9,330 bases of DNA from Bathyarchaeum sp965602795 (GTDB taxonomy: Archaea; Thermoproteota; Bathyarchaeia; Bathyarchaeales; Bathyarchaeaceae), in contig CBFCZR010000064.1 of NCBI GenBank assembly GCA_965602795.1, positions 1 to 9,330 of the forward strand. Reading direction: 5' to 3'. Of the stretch, positions 1 to 6,352 are shown piece after piece. The position numbers and the translations under genes are program-made. Numbering within the stretch: position 1 is the stretch's first letter; every line of letters begins with the position of its first letter. The notes under the pieces were generated by a model. The model saw nothing but the letters and a program-made list of their open reading frames with translations, searched no databases and was not told the origin of the DNA.

Positions 1-1236
1 CATGGCTGTTAGATATGTTGCTATTAAGCCTAAGACGCCAAATTGGGGAATCAAAATCGCGCTTAACACAATTCCTACTATGAACTGAAGAATTGTGATT
101 TTCATGCTCACTTGGGTTTTTCCTTGGCTTTTTATTAGTGGCGTTATACTTAGGCTTCCAATCGCCGAGTACAGAAAAAAGATTACATACAGAGATAAGA
201 AGAACGGGGCATACTCGTATTTATCTCGAAATAATGTTTCTACACCTGGTTTAGATAATGCCATTACCGCGAAGGTTAAGGGCACAATCAGAAGTGAGGT
301 ATATTTAATTGAATATTGAAAGACATTTCTTACCGTTTTCGGATCTTCTTGTGCTTTGACTTTAGAAAATGTTGGAAACATCACTGTACTCACAGATGAT
401 GCAAAAATTGATATCAATATTGCAAAGTTGAGTGCTATTTGGTAGTTACCATAAATTTGGTCGGTGGAGTAAATAGCAAATAGAAAGTTGTAAAATTGGG
501 AAAGAACCCCGATAAGCATTGCAAGTATTGAGAGGGGCAGCCCGAATTTTAGCATGGTCTTTATTGTGGATGTGAATTGTAGTTGGCCTTCTTGTTTTTG
601 CAGTTTTTTTATAATTATCAAATAGAGAAGGGCGATACCGATTAATCCGGCGCTTAGGTGAGATATTACGTTTCCGATTATTGCTCCATATACTCCAAAA
701 TGCAAAGTTACAAGGATTACCATTAATCCTGTCTTTAATATTGAGTGAACTATTAGAGTGACACTATGGTATTGCATTTTTTCGTAGCCTATAAACGCTG
801 ATTGCGCCGCCTTTAAGAGAGCACCAGCAAGGATAGTGAAGGATAATATTTGGATTAAAGGTGCTATTGCCGGTTTTTCTAGTATGTTTGCCATGAATCC
901 CGACAGAAGTAGAGATATTGCCGTGAATGCTATTCCCAGTATGACCTCGAAGACGGTTCCAGAGAAAACTATGTTTTTTAGTTTTTCGGTGTTGTTTTCG
1001 GTTCTGTATTCTGTTGTATACTTTATTATCGCTTGGTCAATCCCCAAGTCTCTAAGAGATATTATTATTGTTGGACCGATGAGTGCTTTTGTCATTATGC
1101 CAAATTCTGCTTCAGGTAATATCCCTGCAACTACCATTATACCTATAGCAGAAATTGCTGAAGAAAGTGTTAAACCCCAGAGTATATTGACTCCACCTTT
1201 TGCTGAAACTCTGGCTAGGTCTAATGACTTACTCAC
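1..1236 (-). CDS. Oligosaccharide flippase (Wzx/MATE-like polysaccharide transporter), C-terminus cut by window edge
   Basis: Translating the minus strand from GTG at 1236 gives 412 codons open to base 1, so the C-terminus lies outside the window. The protein starts MSKSLDLARVSAKGGVN and is a long run of hydrophobic segments separated by short charged loops, with at least ten membrane spans in the visible part. Features typical of archaeal oligosaccharide flippases are an early GILPEAEFGIM segment after the first helix, a LRDLGIDQAIIKY segment, and a DKYEYAPFFLSLY segment before the later helices. Family members of the MOP superfamily flip lipid-linked oligosaccharides across the cytoplasmic membrane for glycoprotein or surface polysaccharide synthesis. 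Full-length relatives are usually about 480-510 residues, so some 70-100 residues are missing. TTG at 1245 is an alternative start. A sampled stretch is more AT-rich than the sugar genes to the right, and Ile is often ATA. The class is sure; the substrate is unknown. Confidence 0.85.
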   Translation of the reverse strand, partial: MSKSLDLARVSAKGGVNILWGLTLSSAISAIGIMVVAGILPEAEFGIMTKALIGPTIIISLRDLGIDQAIIKYTTEYRTENNTEKLKNIVFSGTVFEVILGIAFTAISLLLSGFMANILEKPAIAPLIQILSFTILAGALLKAAQSAFIGYEKMQYHSVTLIVHSILKTGLMVILVTLHFGVYGAIIGNVISHLSAGLIGIALLYLIIIKKLQKQEGQLQFTSTIKTMLKFGLPLSILAMLIGVLSQFYNFLFAIYSTDQIYGNYQIALNFAILISIFASSVSTVMFPTFSKVKAQEDPKTVRNVFQYSIKYTSLLIVPLTFAVMALSKPGVETLFRDKYEYAPFFLSLYVIFFLYSAIGSLSITPLIKSQGKTQVSMKITILQFIVGIVLSAILIPQFGVLGLIATYLTAM

Positions 1237-1295
1237 CTGATTCAAACATCCTTGCTACTCTTCGAGGTGAATAGCTGATAAGTTACGTGTTCATT

Positions 1296-1304
1296 GGTTT
1301 ATAA
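1296..1304 (-). promoter_or_regulatory. Putative archaeal TATA box for the flippase gene
   Basis: The minus strand reads TTATAAACC here, with its centre about 65 bases upstream of the GTG start at 1236. Transcription would begin near 1275, leaving a leader of about 40 nt. The call rests only on motif and distance. Confidence 0.35.
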
Positions 1305-1391
1305 TGATAGCTCTGTCGTGGTAGCTTACCGTCTTTGTATGTACCCTCTGATTTTCTATCATGTTAATGAATTAAACTTCTTTAACTTTCC

Positions 1392-1447
1392 ACAGTCCCC
1401 CCCTCAATCGGTGCCGCTGAAAAAGCTTTCCTGCGGCTCCCAACTGT
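1392..1447. other. Nested inverted-repeat element with C-run, between RDD gene and flippase
   Basis: An outer pair ACAGT (1392-1396) / ACTGT (1443-1447) encloses an inner pair GGTGCCGC (1410-1417) / GCGGCTCC (1433-1440). The inner pair is seven base pairs with one T-T mismatch. Between outer and inner left arms is a run of seven C (1397-1403), and the inner loop carries the palindrome AAAGCTTT. It lies downstream of the T-rich stop signal of the RDD gene and about 155 bases upstream of the flippase start. The GC-rich inner stem stands out in an AT-rich spacer. It could be a structured RNA, a protein-binding site or a mobile-element trace. I do not recognise it as a tRNA, C/D box or H/ACA RNA. 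Confidence 0.4.
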
Positions 1448-1452
1448 AATTT

Positions 1453-1464
1453 AAAGAGAAAAAA
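1453..1464 (-). terminator. T-rich archaeal-type terminator after the RDD gene
   Basis: The minus strand reads TTTTTTCTCTTT about 20 bases past the stop of the RDD gene. Archaeal RNA polymerase terminates at such T-rich tracts without needing a hairpin. It would separate the RDD transcript from the flippase. Confidence 0.45.
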
Positions 1465-1482
1465 TAGAACAGGTAAACTGCT

Positions 1483-1980
1483 TTACACTTTTTCAACCAT
1501 TGTATGTGCGATTTTGTCGACGTATCTCTGGTGAAGATTTTTTGCTGTAAAATAGCTTCCTACTACATCTAAAATCAGGAAAACAAAAACGATTTTGCTT
1601 ATGTTTCGTATGAGGATGCTTTTGAAATCCGGTTTGTTGCCGTTCACTGTCACAACTTTGAGGTCAAATATTCTCTTGCCTAAGGTGTACCCAAAAACTG
1701 TTTCAGTGATTACAAAGTAAAGAAAAGCGATCATTCCCATTACCAAGAAAAAATCAATCACTGAAAAATTCCAATTGGCAAAAACCAAATCTTTCACGAG
1801 ACCGGTTACAAAAAACAGTAAAACGTAATCTAATCCAATTGCAAGAAACCTTGTAACCCAATGTTGAAAAGAAAAGTTGTACACAACTCTTTTGTTTGAA
1901 CTGATTAGCCTCCTTATAGGATTTATTAGGTCTCTGATAGAATCTTCCCGTGACTTTCCCATTTTCTGTTCTTCCTCCAT
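1483..1980 (-). CDS. RDD family integral membrane protein
   Basis: A 165-residue protein with a charged, Glu-rich N-terminus (about residues 1-35) and three hydrophobic segments at about 45-67, 73-95 and 121-145. The RDD signature is visible: Arg44 and Asp51 at the first helix (WVTRFLAIGLDY) and the conserved GYTLGKRIFDLKVV block at 97-110 after the second helix. The C-terminal HQRYVDKIAHTMVEKV matches the family's usual Asp-Lys/Arg...Thr-x-Val ending. RDD proteins are poorly understood; some are linked to ion or small-solute transport, so no substrate is assigned. ATG at 1980 has no clear ribosome site. ATG at 1962 has GGAGG about 11 nt upstream and may be the true start. The gene sits alone between two promoter-bearing gaps of 246 and 170 bases, so it is probably transcribed by itself. 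Confidence 0.85.
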   Translation of the reverse strand: MEEEQKMGKSREDSIRDLINPIRRLISSNKRVVYNFSFQHWVTRFLAIGLDYVLLFFVTGLVKDLVFANWNFSVIDFFLVMGMIAFLYFVITETVFGYTLGKRIFDLKVVTVNGNKPDFKSILIRNISKIVFVFLILDVVGSYFTAKNLHQRYVDKIAHTMVEKV

Positions 1981-2060
1981 GCAAACTGAAAGTCTGCATC
2001 GTTAAAGGAACAAGATAGCAGATTCTGAAAGCCACTAAAAAGGCAACTTTCATTTGGTGA

Positions 2061-2067
2061 TATATAA
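2061..2067 (-). promoter_or_regulatory. Putative TATA box for the RDD gene
   Basis: TATATAA on the plus strand reads TTATATA on the minus strand. It lies about 85 bases upstream of the RDD start, which predicts transcription from around 2038 and a leader of roughly 60-75 nt. This is a strong match to the archaeal box but rests on motif alone. Confidence 0.4.
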
Positions 2068-2150
2068 CCGAAATCGACTTAGGTGTATTGCCCGAGCATT
2101 CGGCTTTTAAAATTTTGATTCTTAAAACGCGTGCTTTTTCGAAGTAACCT

Positions 2151-2549
2151 TTATAGTGTTTTTGCTAGGTGTGCGACTTTGCTTTTTATTTTGTCAAACT
2201 CATTTGAGGCTTGCTTGTATGGTAGCTGGTATGGGTCTTTGATGTGCCATACCACAATTTTGTCGGCGCAATCTGGTGCCCGGTCAAGAATAGCCTGTTC
2301 ATGCCGTCTTTCCATGGCTACTATCAGATCGTAAACGCAGAGATTCTTAGATTCCAACCCGTCAGGAACAGTCTTCAAGAATTCGCTGGCTCCTTTCTGC
2401 TCAGCATATCTCCTCGTCAAGTCCACAACCTTGTAATATGGATAGGTACCAGCAGAATCAACCTCAATGTCTGGCCTAAGCATCTTAAGCAACGCATCCG
2501 CTAACGGACTTCGGCAAGCATTCCCTGTACAGACAAACAACACCTTCAC
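2151..2549 (-). CDS. Low-molecular-weight protein-tyrosine-phosphatase / arsenate-reductase-like phosphatase
   Basis: A 132-residue protein with the LMW-PTP phosphate-binding loop at the very N-terminus: VCTGNACRS, with nucleophile Cys7 and Arg13 (CX5R) and a second loop Cys12 as in eukaryotic and bacterial LMW-PTPs. The general-acid Asp is in WHIKDPYQ (Asp105-Pro-Tyr). The DSAGT segment (31-35) is also family-typical. These enzymes hydrolyse phosphotyrosine on proteins; relatives act as arsenate reductases (ArsC), and the sequence alone does not settle which. No arsenic genes are adjacent. The flippase 0.9 kb downstream would fit a Wzb-like role in surface polysaccharide control, but that is only inference. 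The start is GTG at 2549, supported by GGGTG at 2557-2561 with a 7-nt spacer. Length is slightly below the usual 140-160 residues, but both catalytic motifs are intact. Confidence 0.88.
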   Translation of the reverse strand: MKVLFVCTGNACRSPLADALLKMLRPDIEVDSAGTYPYYKVVDLTRRYAEQKGASEFLKTVPDGLESKNLCVYDLIVAMERRHEQAILDRAPDCADKIVVWHIKDPYQLPYKQASNEFDKIKSKVAHLAKTL

Positions 2550-2556
2550 AGAAAGG

Positions 2557-2561
2557 CACCC
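2557..2561 (-). promoter_or_regulatory. Ribosome binding site GGGTG deciding the phosphatase start
   Basis: GGGTG on the minus strand is followed by seven bases and then GTG at 2549. It pairs with the CACC of the archaeal 16S 3' end and supports a GTG start. Confidence 0.5.
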
Positions 2562-2581
2562 ATTCCAAAGTTTAGAAACTC

Positions 2582-2590
2582 AAATTATAC
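2582..2590 (-). promoter_or_regulatory. Putative TATA box for the phosphatase gene
   Basis: GTATAATTT on the minus strand lies about 37 bases before the GTG start. The expected start of transcription is near 2560, giving a very short leader that still holds most of the GGGTG site. The phosphatase may thus be transcribed apart from the flavoprotein gene upstream. Confidence 0.4.
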
Positions 2591-2658
2591 ACTGCCTAAT
2601 AAACATCAACTTTCCTCTGTTCATCATTCTGCGGAAATCAACAAAATTGGTGCGCCGG

Positions 2659-3615
2659 TTATATCTGAGGCCACTTCTCTCTTGTCCAGTACGGGCGCCT
2701 CACATACGAATATATGTGGTGGCTGGCTATGGCTCCATGCGCTGCCGCAACCGTGATTAATCGGAGCCCTCCCTCAACAACATCGCCTATCGCAAACACT
2801 CCTTCAAGGCTGGTTCTCTGAGCTTGGTCTGTCACAATGAAACTTTTTTCATCTCTTTTTATTTCAAGGTCCTTGAAGAATGAGTCTTCAGGTATAAGAC
2901 CTATCGAAATTATGACTGCGTCAGCGTCTTTTCGGAAAACTTTCTGCTGCTGTTGAATGACAACGCCCTCAACCCTGTCTTTGCCCTCTATAGACTTCAC
3001 CTCGCCCTTCATAACAAAGTCAACCAACCCGCTTCTCTTCACTCTATCCACGTTCATGTCAAAGGCGCGGAACCCCTCTTTCCTGTGAACCACGGTGATT
3101 TCGCTAGCCAAGTTCAGCAGCTCAAGTGTGGCGTCAATAGCGGTGTCTCCTCCACCCACCACCACAACACGTTTACCCAAAAACGCTTCCTTATGGGACG
3201 GAAAATAGTATACACCTTTATCGTCTTTGCTTAACTTTTTCTCGTTAGGCAAACCCAACCGCCGAGGTTTAGCTCCAGTGGCAATGACCACAACTTTCGT
3301 TCGATACGTTTTCCGGTTTGTAGTCACCACCAGATCATCAGTCATACTGAGAGCCGTTTCTTTCTTCACGGTAACGCCGCTGAACCTCAAGTTTGCCAGC
3401 CAATTTCTCACCAGCTCTATGGCTGTTATCTCCGGAAAACCGGGGTAATTCGGAATCATCTTGGTGGGGTACAAGCTTGCAAGAAGACCGCCCAGCTTGT
3501 CCTTTTCCAATAGAAGAACCTTCAGATGCCTTGTGTCGCACATTATCGCTGCGTTGAGTCCTGCAGGACCGCCACCCACTATAATTACATCAAATTCTTC
3601 TTCCTCTTCAGACAA
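2659..3615 (-). CDS. Thioredoxin-reductase-like FAD/NAD(P) oxidoreductase lacking CxxC (ferredoxin-NAD(P)+ reductase type)
   Basis: A 318-residue class II flavoprotein. The FAD-binding Rossmann motif GGGPAG is at 14-19, ATGA at 112-115, a second nucleotide fold VVVVGGGDTAID at 150-161, an HRKEGFRA segment at 177-184 that favours NADP(H), and the flavin-contact GVFAIGD at 272-278. Where thioredoxin reductases carry their CxxC disulfide, this protein reads GVYYFPSHKEAFLGKRV. Only one Cys (Cys26) exists in the whole protein, so dithiol-disulfide transfer is ruled out. This layout matches the TrxR-like ferredoxin/flavodoxin-NADP+ reductases (Bacillus YumC, Chlorobium tepidum FNR), so soluble electron transfer between NAD(P)H and ferredoxin is the likely role. 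The start is TTG at 3615: a stop lies in frame just upstream, GAGG sits 8 nt before it, and the next in-frame Met would remove the FAD motif. The N-terminus is unusually acidic (five Glu in a row). Identity of the electron partner is unknown. Confidence 0.85.
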   Translation of the reverse strand: MSEEEEEFDVIIVGGGPAGLNAAIMCDTRHLKVLLLEKDKLGGLLASLYPTKMIPNYPGFPEITAIELVRNWLANLRFSGVTVKKETALSMTDDLVVTTNRKTYRTKVVVIATGAKPRRLGLPNEKKLSKDDKGVYYFPSHKEAFLGKRVVVVGGGDTAIDATLELLNLASEITVVHRKEGFRAFDMNVDRVKRSGLVDFVMKGEVKSIEGKDRVEGVVIQQQQKVFRKDADAVIISIGLIPEDSFFKDLEIKRDEKSFIVTDQAQRTSLEGVFAIGDVVEGGLRLITVAAAHGAIASHHIYSYVRRPYWTREKWPQI

Positions 3616-3664
3616 TAAGGGCCCCTCTTCAGAAAGTGTTCAAGTTATCTAATCCGTTTAAGTG

Positions 3665-3672
3665 AATATAAA
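3665..3672 (-). promoter_or_regulatory. Putative TATA box for the flavoprotein gene
   Basis: The minus strand reads TTTATATT, close to the archaeal consensus, about 53 bases before the TTG start. It predicts transcription from near 3642 and a leader of about 27 nt containing GAGG. Confidence 0.5.
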
Positions 3673-3748
3673 GTTGTCAACATTTAGAATTTGTGACAGA
3701 AAAAGAAACTTATATCCTGTGACCATTTATCCATTTAATAAACGAGAT

Positions 3749-3796
3749 AAATATTTAATTCACAAAATAAGTGAACAATATATTAACTCTATTCAC
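3749..3796 (+). promoter_or_regulatory. Promoter region of the GT4/winged-helix operon with TTCAC/GTGAA operator-like repeats
   Basis: Two TATA-like stretches lie here: AAATATTTAA (about 3749-3758) and AATATATTA (3777-3785). Between and around them is an inverted repeat, TTCAC (3759-3763) and GTGAA (3771-3775) with a 7-bp spacer, plus another TTCAC at 3792-3796. The two TTCAC copies are 33 bp apart, about three helical turns. A protein bound here would cover the BRE/TATA or the start of transcription. The repeats are short and could be chance in AT-rich DNA. Confidence 0.35.
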
Positions 3797-3814
3797 CATC
3801 ATTAACTAGGAACT

Positions 3815-3819
3815 GGTGA
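3815..3819 (+). promoter_or_regulatory. Ribosome binding site GGTGA deciding the GT4 start
   Basis: GGTGA is followed by 8 nt and ATG at 3828. A GTG inside this motif (3816) is in frame and could be mistaken for the start, but it has no good site of its own. Confidence 0.5.
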
Positions 3820-3827
3820 GCCAAAAG

Positions 3828-4991
3828 ATGAAGGTGGGCACACTAACTTGGGAATTTCCGCCAAGAGTGGTGGGTGGAATAGCCCGTCACTGCGAAGGCT
3901 TAGCTAAAGCCCTAGTTAAGCAAAACCACGAAGTTCACCTTTTTACGCTGGACTTTCCCGGTTCACCGAGCTATGAAGAAATGGATGGAATCAAAGTTTA
4001 CCGCGCCTCAACAGAGCTGGGGCACCCCAACTTTCTCACCTGGGTTCTGATGTTCAATCACTTTCTAACAAAGAGAGTGGCGGATGTAGCCAGCAAGGTT
4101 GACTTTGATGTTATGCATGTTCATGACTGGTTAGCCGCATTTTCAGGTATCTCCTTCAAGCATTATCTCAAGAAGCCGATGGTTCTAACTGTGCACAGCA
4201 CTGAGGTGGGAAGGGCGCAGGGTCTCCACAGTCCCGACTCGTTCTCCATAAACGGGATAGAATGGTGGGCAATGTACGAAGCGAACAGGGTCATCGTGTG
4301 CAGTCAATCCATGAAAAACGAAATCTGCGACCACTTTAACCTACCACGGGAAAAGGTTGACGTAATTCCGAATGCAATAGATGCAACAAAATATCAAATT
4401 TCTGTTGACCGCGGAGCAGTTAGGCAACGTTACGGAGTAGGATACGGCGAAAAACTGATTCTCTGCGTAGGACGTCTTGTTCCCCAGAAGGGAATAGAAT
4501 ACTTCATCCGGGCAATACCAGCAATCGCCAAACGTTACCCAGAAGCAAAATTTGTTATTGTCGGAGAAGGCTGGTCACGAGACATCCTAGAAGCTGAAGC
4601 CCATGCCAGCGGACAGGGCAGAAAGATTCAGTTCACAGGTTTTGCGTCTGACCAAGAAGTTATCAACCTCATGACCAGCGCAGACGTTTTGGTTGTGCCC
4701 TCAATCTACGAACCTTTCGGCATAGTTGCTCTGGAGGGGATGGCTACGGGCGTTCCTGTTGTAGCCAGCAAAGTGGGTGGCTTATCTGAGGTGATAGAGC
4801 ACGACCGCACAGGACTTTTCGTTTACCCCAAGAACCCCGAATCTATTGCATGGGGAATTGACAAGGTTCTATCTGACCCCGATCATGCAAAATGGATGAC
4901 TGAAAACGCAAAAGAAAAGCTCCACAACGCTTATAGTTGGGAAGCGGTTGCTATGAAGACTGTAGACGTTTACAGAAAGGTGGTGGAATAA
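3828..4991 (+). CDS. GT4-family glycosyltransferase (GT-B fold), glycogen-synthase-like group
   Basis: A 387-residue retaining GT-B enzyme. The N-terminal domain begins MKVGTLTWEFPPRVVGG, with the glycine-rich acceptor-side loop at 16-17, and has HVHDW at 97-101. The C-terminal nucleotide-sugar domain shows VGRLVPQKG (214-222) and the EX7E signature EPFGIVALE, Glu295 and Glu303, followed by PVVASKVGG. No membrane helix or signal peptide is seen, so it is cytosolic or peripheral. Archaeal relatives are often called glycogen or starch synthases, but donor and acceptor cannot be read from motifs; glucan, trehalose-type or glycan-chain synthesis are all possible. I chose ATG 3828 over the in-frame GTG 3816 because GGTGA lies 8 nt upstream and the family normally begins right before this beta strand. 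The next gene starts 2 nt after the stop, and the second GT4 enzyme in the window shares its layout, so the two are paralogues. Confidence 0.87.
   Translation: MKVGTLTWEFPPRVVGGIARHCEGLAKALVKQNHEVHLFTLDFPGSPSYEEMDGIKVYRASTELGHPNFLTWVLMFNHFLTKRVADVASKVDFDVMHVHDWLAAFSGISFKHYLKKPMVLTVHSTEVGRAQGLHSPDSFSINGIEWWAMYEANRVIVCSQSMKNEICDHFNLPREKVDVIPNAIDATKYQISVDRGAVRQRYGVGYGEKLILCVGRLVPQKGIEYFIRAIPAIAKRYPEAKFVIVGEGWSRDILEAEAHASGQGRKIQFTGFASDQEVINLMTSADVLVVPSIYEPFGIVALEGMATGVPVVASKVGGLSEVIEHDRTGLFVYPKNPESIAWGIDKVLSDPDHAKWMTENAKEKLHNAYSWEAVAMKTVDVYRKVVE
4979..4986 (+). promoter_or_regulatory. Ribosome binding site GGTGGTGG for the winged-helix gene, inside the end of the GT4 gene
   Basis: GGTGGTGG overlaps the last codons of the glycosyltransferase and ends 7 nt before TTG at 4994. 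It fixes the small gene's start and points to translational coupling with the glycosyltransferase. Confidence 0.55.
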
Positions 4992-4993
4992 TT

Positions 4994-5269
4994 TTGGGCG
5001 AGACTAATTCCTTCCGTTCACAACCTGACGAACAGCCCAATCAACTACGCCTTCTAATTATGCTCCACAACATAGGGGCAACCGAATCATCCAAATCAAT
5101 GACTATCCAGCAAATTTCAGAGTGGACCAGAATGGAAGCCCCGGAACTGCAGACCCACCTACAAAAACTGATTGAACTAGGTTACGCGCAATCATTCAGT
5201 TCAGAAGAAACCGAAAAATATCATCTTACCGTCGATGGTATAAGAAAAGTGCTGAGTCTATACAGCTAA
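4994..5269 (+). CDS. Small winged-helix DNA-binding-type protein
   Basis: A 91-residue soluble protein. After a polar N-terminus (1-15), the predicted order is helix 1 (about 16-27), helix 2 (MTIQQISEWTRM, 36-47), a recognition-type helix (APELQTHLQKLIELGY, 49-64), a short wing carrying charged residues (KYHLTV, 75-80) and a final helix (DGIRKVLSLYS). This is the MarR/ArsR-like winged-helix pattern common among small archaeal regulators, with the typical 'leucine-gly-tyr then beta-hairpin' and 'Leu-Thr-x-x-Gly' features. A longer open frame runs back to 4937, but TTG 4994 is preferred: GGTGGTGG sits 7 nt upstream and the extra residues overlap the glycosyltransferase in another frame. It lies two bases after the glycosyltransferase stop, so both are one operon, and it may control that operon or the neighbouring glucan genes. 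The target and any ligand are unknown. Confidence 0.72.
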   Translation: MGETNSFRSQPDEQPNQLRLLIMLHNIGATESSKSMTIQQISEWTRMEAPELQTHLQKLIELGYAQSFSSEETEKYHLTVDGIRKVLSLYS

Positions 5270-5280
5270 CATCCTAACCG

Positions 5281-6327
5281 CTACTGCAAACTCTTCTTTT
5301 CTGCTTTAACAGCTTCCCTAAGTTCTGCGGCAGCGTCCTCAGGCGAAATCACGTTAATGAACATCCCTGTGCTCTTTTCGAACCCAGCCCATATAGCCAA
5401 CCGTGGATAAACCTCCAGATGCCAATGATAGCACTCCCCTGCATCCTCCTTTAACAGCGTGTGGAAACCGAAGTTGTAGGGTGAATCATTCAGCAGAGAC
5501 CGTAAGCCACCTAAACAGACTCGCATGGTTTCAGCCAAATCTTCAACTTCACGCCCAGACATACTCAGCATGTTTGAGTGGTGACGTTTAGGCAGAACCC
5601 AAAACTCTAAGGGGTTAACGCTTGCCCAAGGAGCAAAAACCACGAAACTGCGGTTCTCCCAAATGAAACGTGGACTATCCCGTTCTTTAGCTAAAACGTC
5701 ACAAAGCAGGCACGCATGGTTTTTTGTCCAGAAACTTTTGCTTGCCTCCAACTCCTCCGCCAGAATCCTTGGAATAATGGGAGTTGCAATAAGCTGGGTG
5801 TGAGCGTGCGAGAGAGATGCTCCTGCCTCGCGCCCGTGATTCCTGAAGATTGAAACATGCTTCACGTAGGGTTTTCCAGAAAGGGCTGCTAGGCGATCAA
5901 GATACGCGTTTATCACGTGAACCAGATGGGAAACTCGTGCTGCTCCGGGTTGTTCATCATGAAATGGCGATTCTATTATGACTTCGTGATGACCTACAGC
6001 TATTGCCGAAGCAGAGCTTTCTTTGGTCGTTACAGATTCTTCGGTTGGAGGAGTTAAGACGGGATAAGCGTTTGGCACAACCCTCACCAGCCAGTCTTTA
6101 TGGCGTAGACCGTCCTGATCTTTTTCCTTTCTGATATTCCCATTAGAAGAGAGGTAAACTAGCACCGCTGGGGGCGTCATGTGCTCGTTGCCGGGGCAGA
6201 ACGGACAAACTCCCTCCTTCTGTGTAACCTCTTTTTTGGCAAAATCGGTGGGCCTCTTTTTGCGTTCTCTGGCTATAATGACCCATCGGTTCAGCAAATA
6301 ATCTTTCCGAACTTCATTACTTGCCAT
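5281..6327 (-). CDS. galT: Galactose-1-phosphate uridylyltransferase
   Basis: A 348-residue HIT-superfamily enzyme exchanging UMP between UDP-glucose and hexose 1-phosphate (Leloir pathway). The active-site SHAHTQ holds His174, nucleophile His176 and Gln178, aligning with HPHGQ of E. coli GalT. The zinc site is readable as Cys41 and Cys44 (CPFCPGNE), His123 (PFHDE) and His174. The second, iron-type site is suggested by Glu191/192, His289 (FGFHTLL), His301 and His303 (HWHLEVYPR). An extra Cys206-x-x-Cys209 pair follows the catalytic region. The acceptor sugar is not fixed by sequence; in some prokaryotes relatives serve glucose 1-phosphate or other hexose 1-phosphates. The start is ATG 6327, 25 nt after the stop of the glycogen-synthase-like gene, so the two form an operon that would feed or recycle UDP-sugars. 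Its 3' end converges on the winged-helix gene with only 11 nt between, leaving no room for separate terminators. Confidence 0.93.
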   Translation of the reverse strand: MASNEVRKDYLLNRWVIIARERKKRPTDFAKKEVTQKEGVCPFCPGNEHMTPPAVLVYLSSNGNIRKEKDQDGLRHKDWLVRVVPNAYPVLTPPTEESVTTKESSASAIAVGHHEVIIESPFHDEQPGAARVSHLVHVINAYLDRLAALSGKPYVKHVSIFRNHGREAGASLSHAHTQLIATPIIPRILAEELEASKSFWTKNHACLLCDVLAKERDSPRFIWENRSFVVFAPWASVNPLEFWVLPKRHHSNMLSMSGREVEDLAETMRVCLGGLRSLLNDSPYNFGFHTLLKEDAGECYHWHLEVYPRLAIWAGFEKSTGMFINVISPEDAAAELREAVKAEKKSLQ

Positions 6328-6352
6328 TTTTTCTTCCAGCTAAAGAACCTGT

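Noticed and set aside
95..319. Plus-strand open frame of 74 codons
   Set aside because: It is antisense to the flippase and has no convincing start site.
836..1240. Plus-strand open frame of 134 codons
   Set aside because: It lies opposite the flippase coding sequence, which is continuous over 412 codons with clear membrane-transporter character. The plus frame has no family features.
1392..1447. Possible tRNA or tRNA fragment
   Set aside because: The stem-loop has no T-loop sequence of the GTTCGAATC type, no anticodon arm and no acceptor pairing.
1754..2053. Minus-strand frame of 99 codons overlapping the RDD gene
   Set aside because: It overlaps the RDD gene start in another frame and shows no domain pattern, while the RDD frame has family motifs to its end.
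2092..2103. CCGA-GCAT-TCGG hairpin followed by CTTTTAAAATTTT as a plus-strand terminator
   Set aside because: The stem is four base pairs and no plus-strand gene ends upstream, so it is most likely chance.
4937..4993. N-terminal extension of the winged-helix protein
   Set aside because: It overlaps the end of the GT4 gene in another frame, and a strong GGTGGTGG site sits correctly for TTG 4994 instead.
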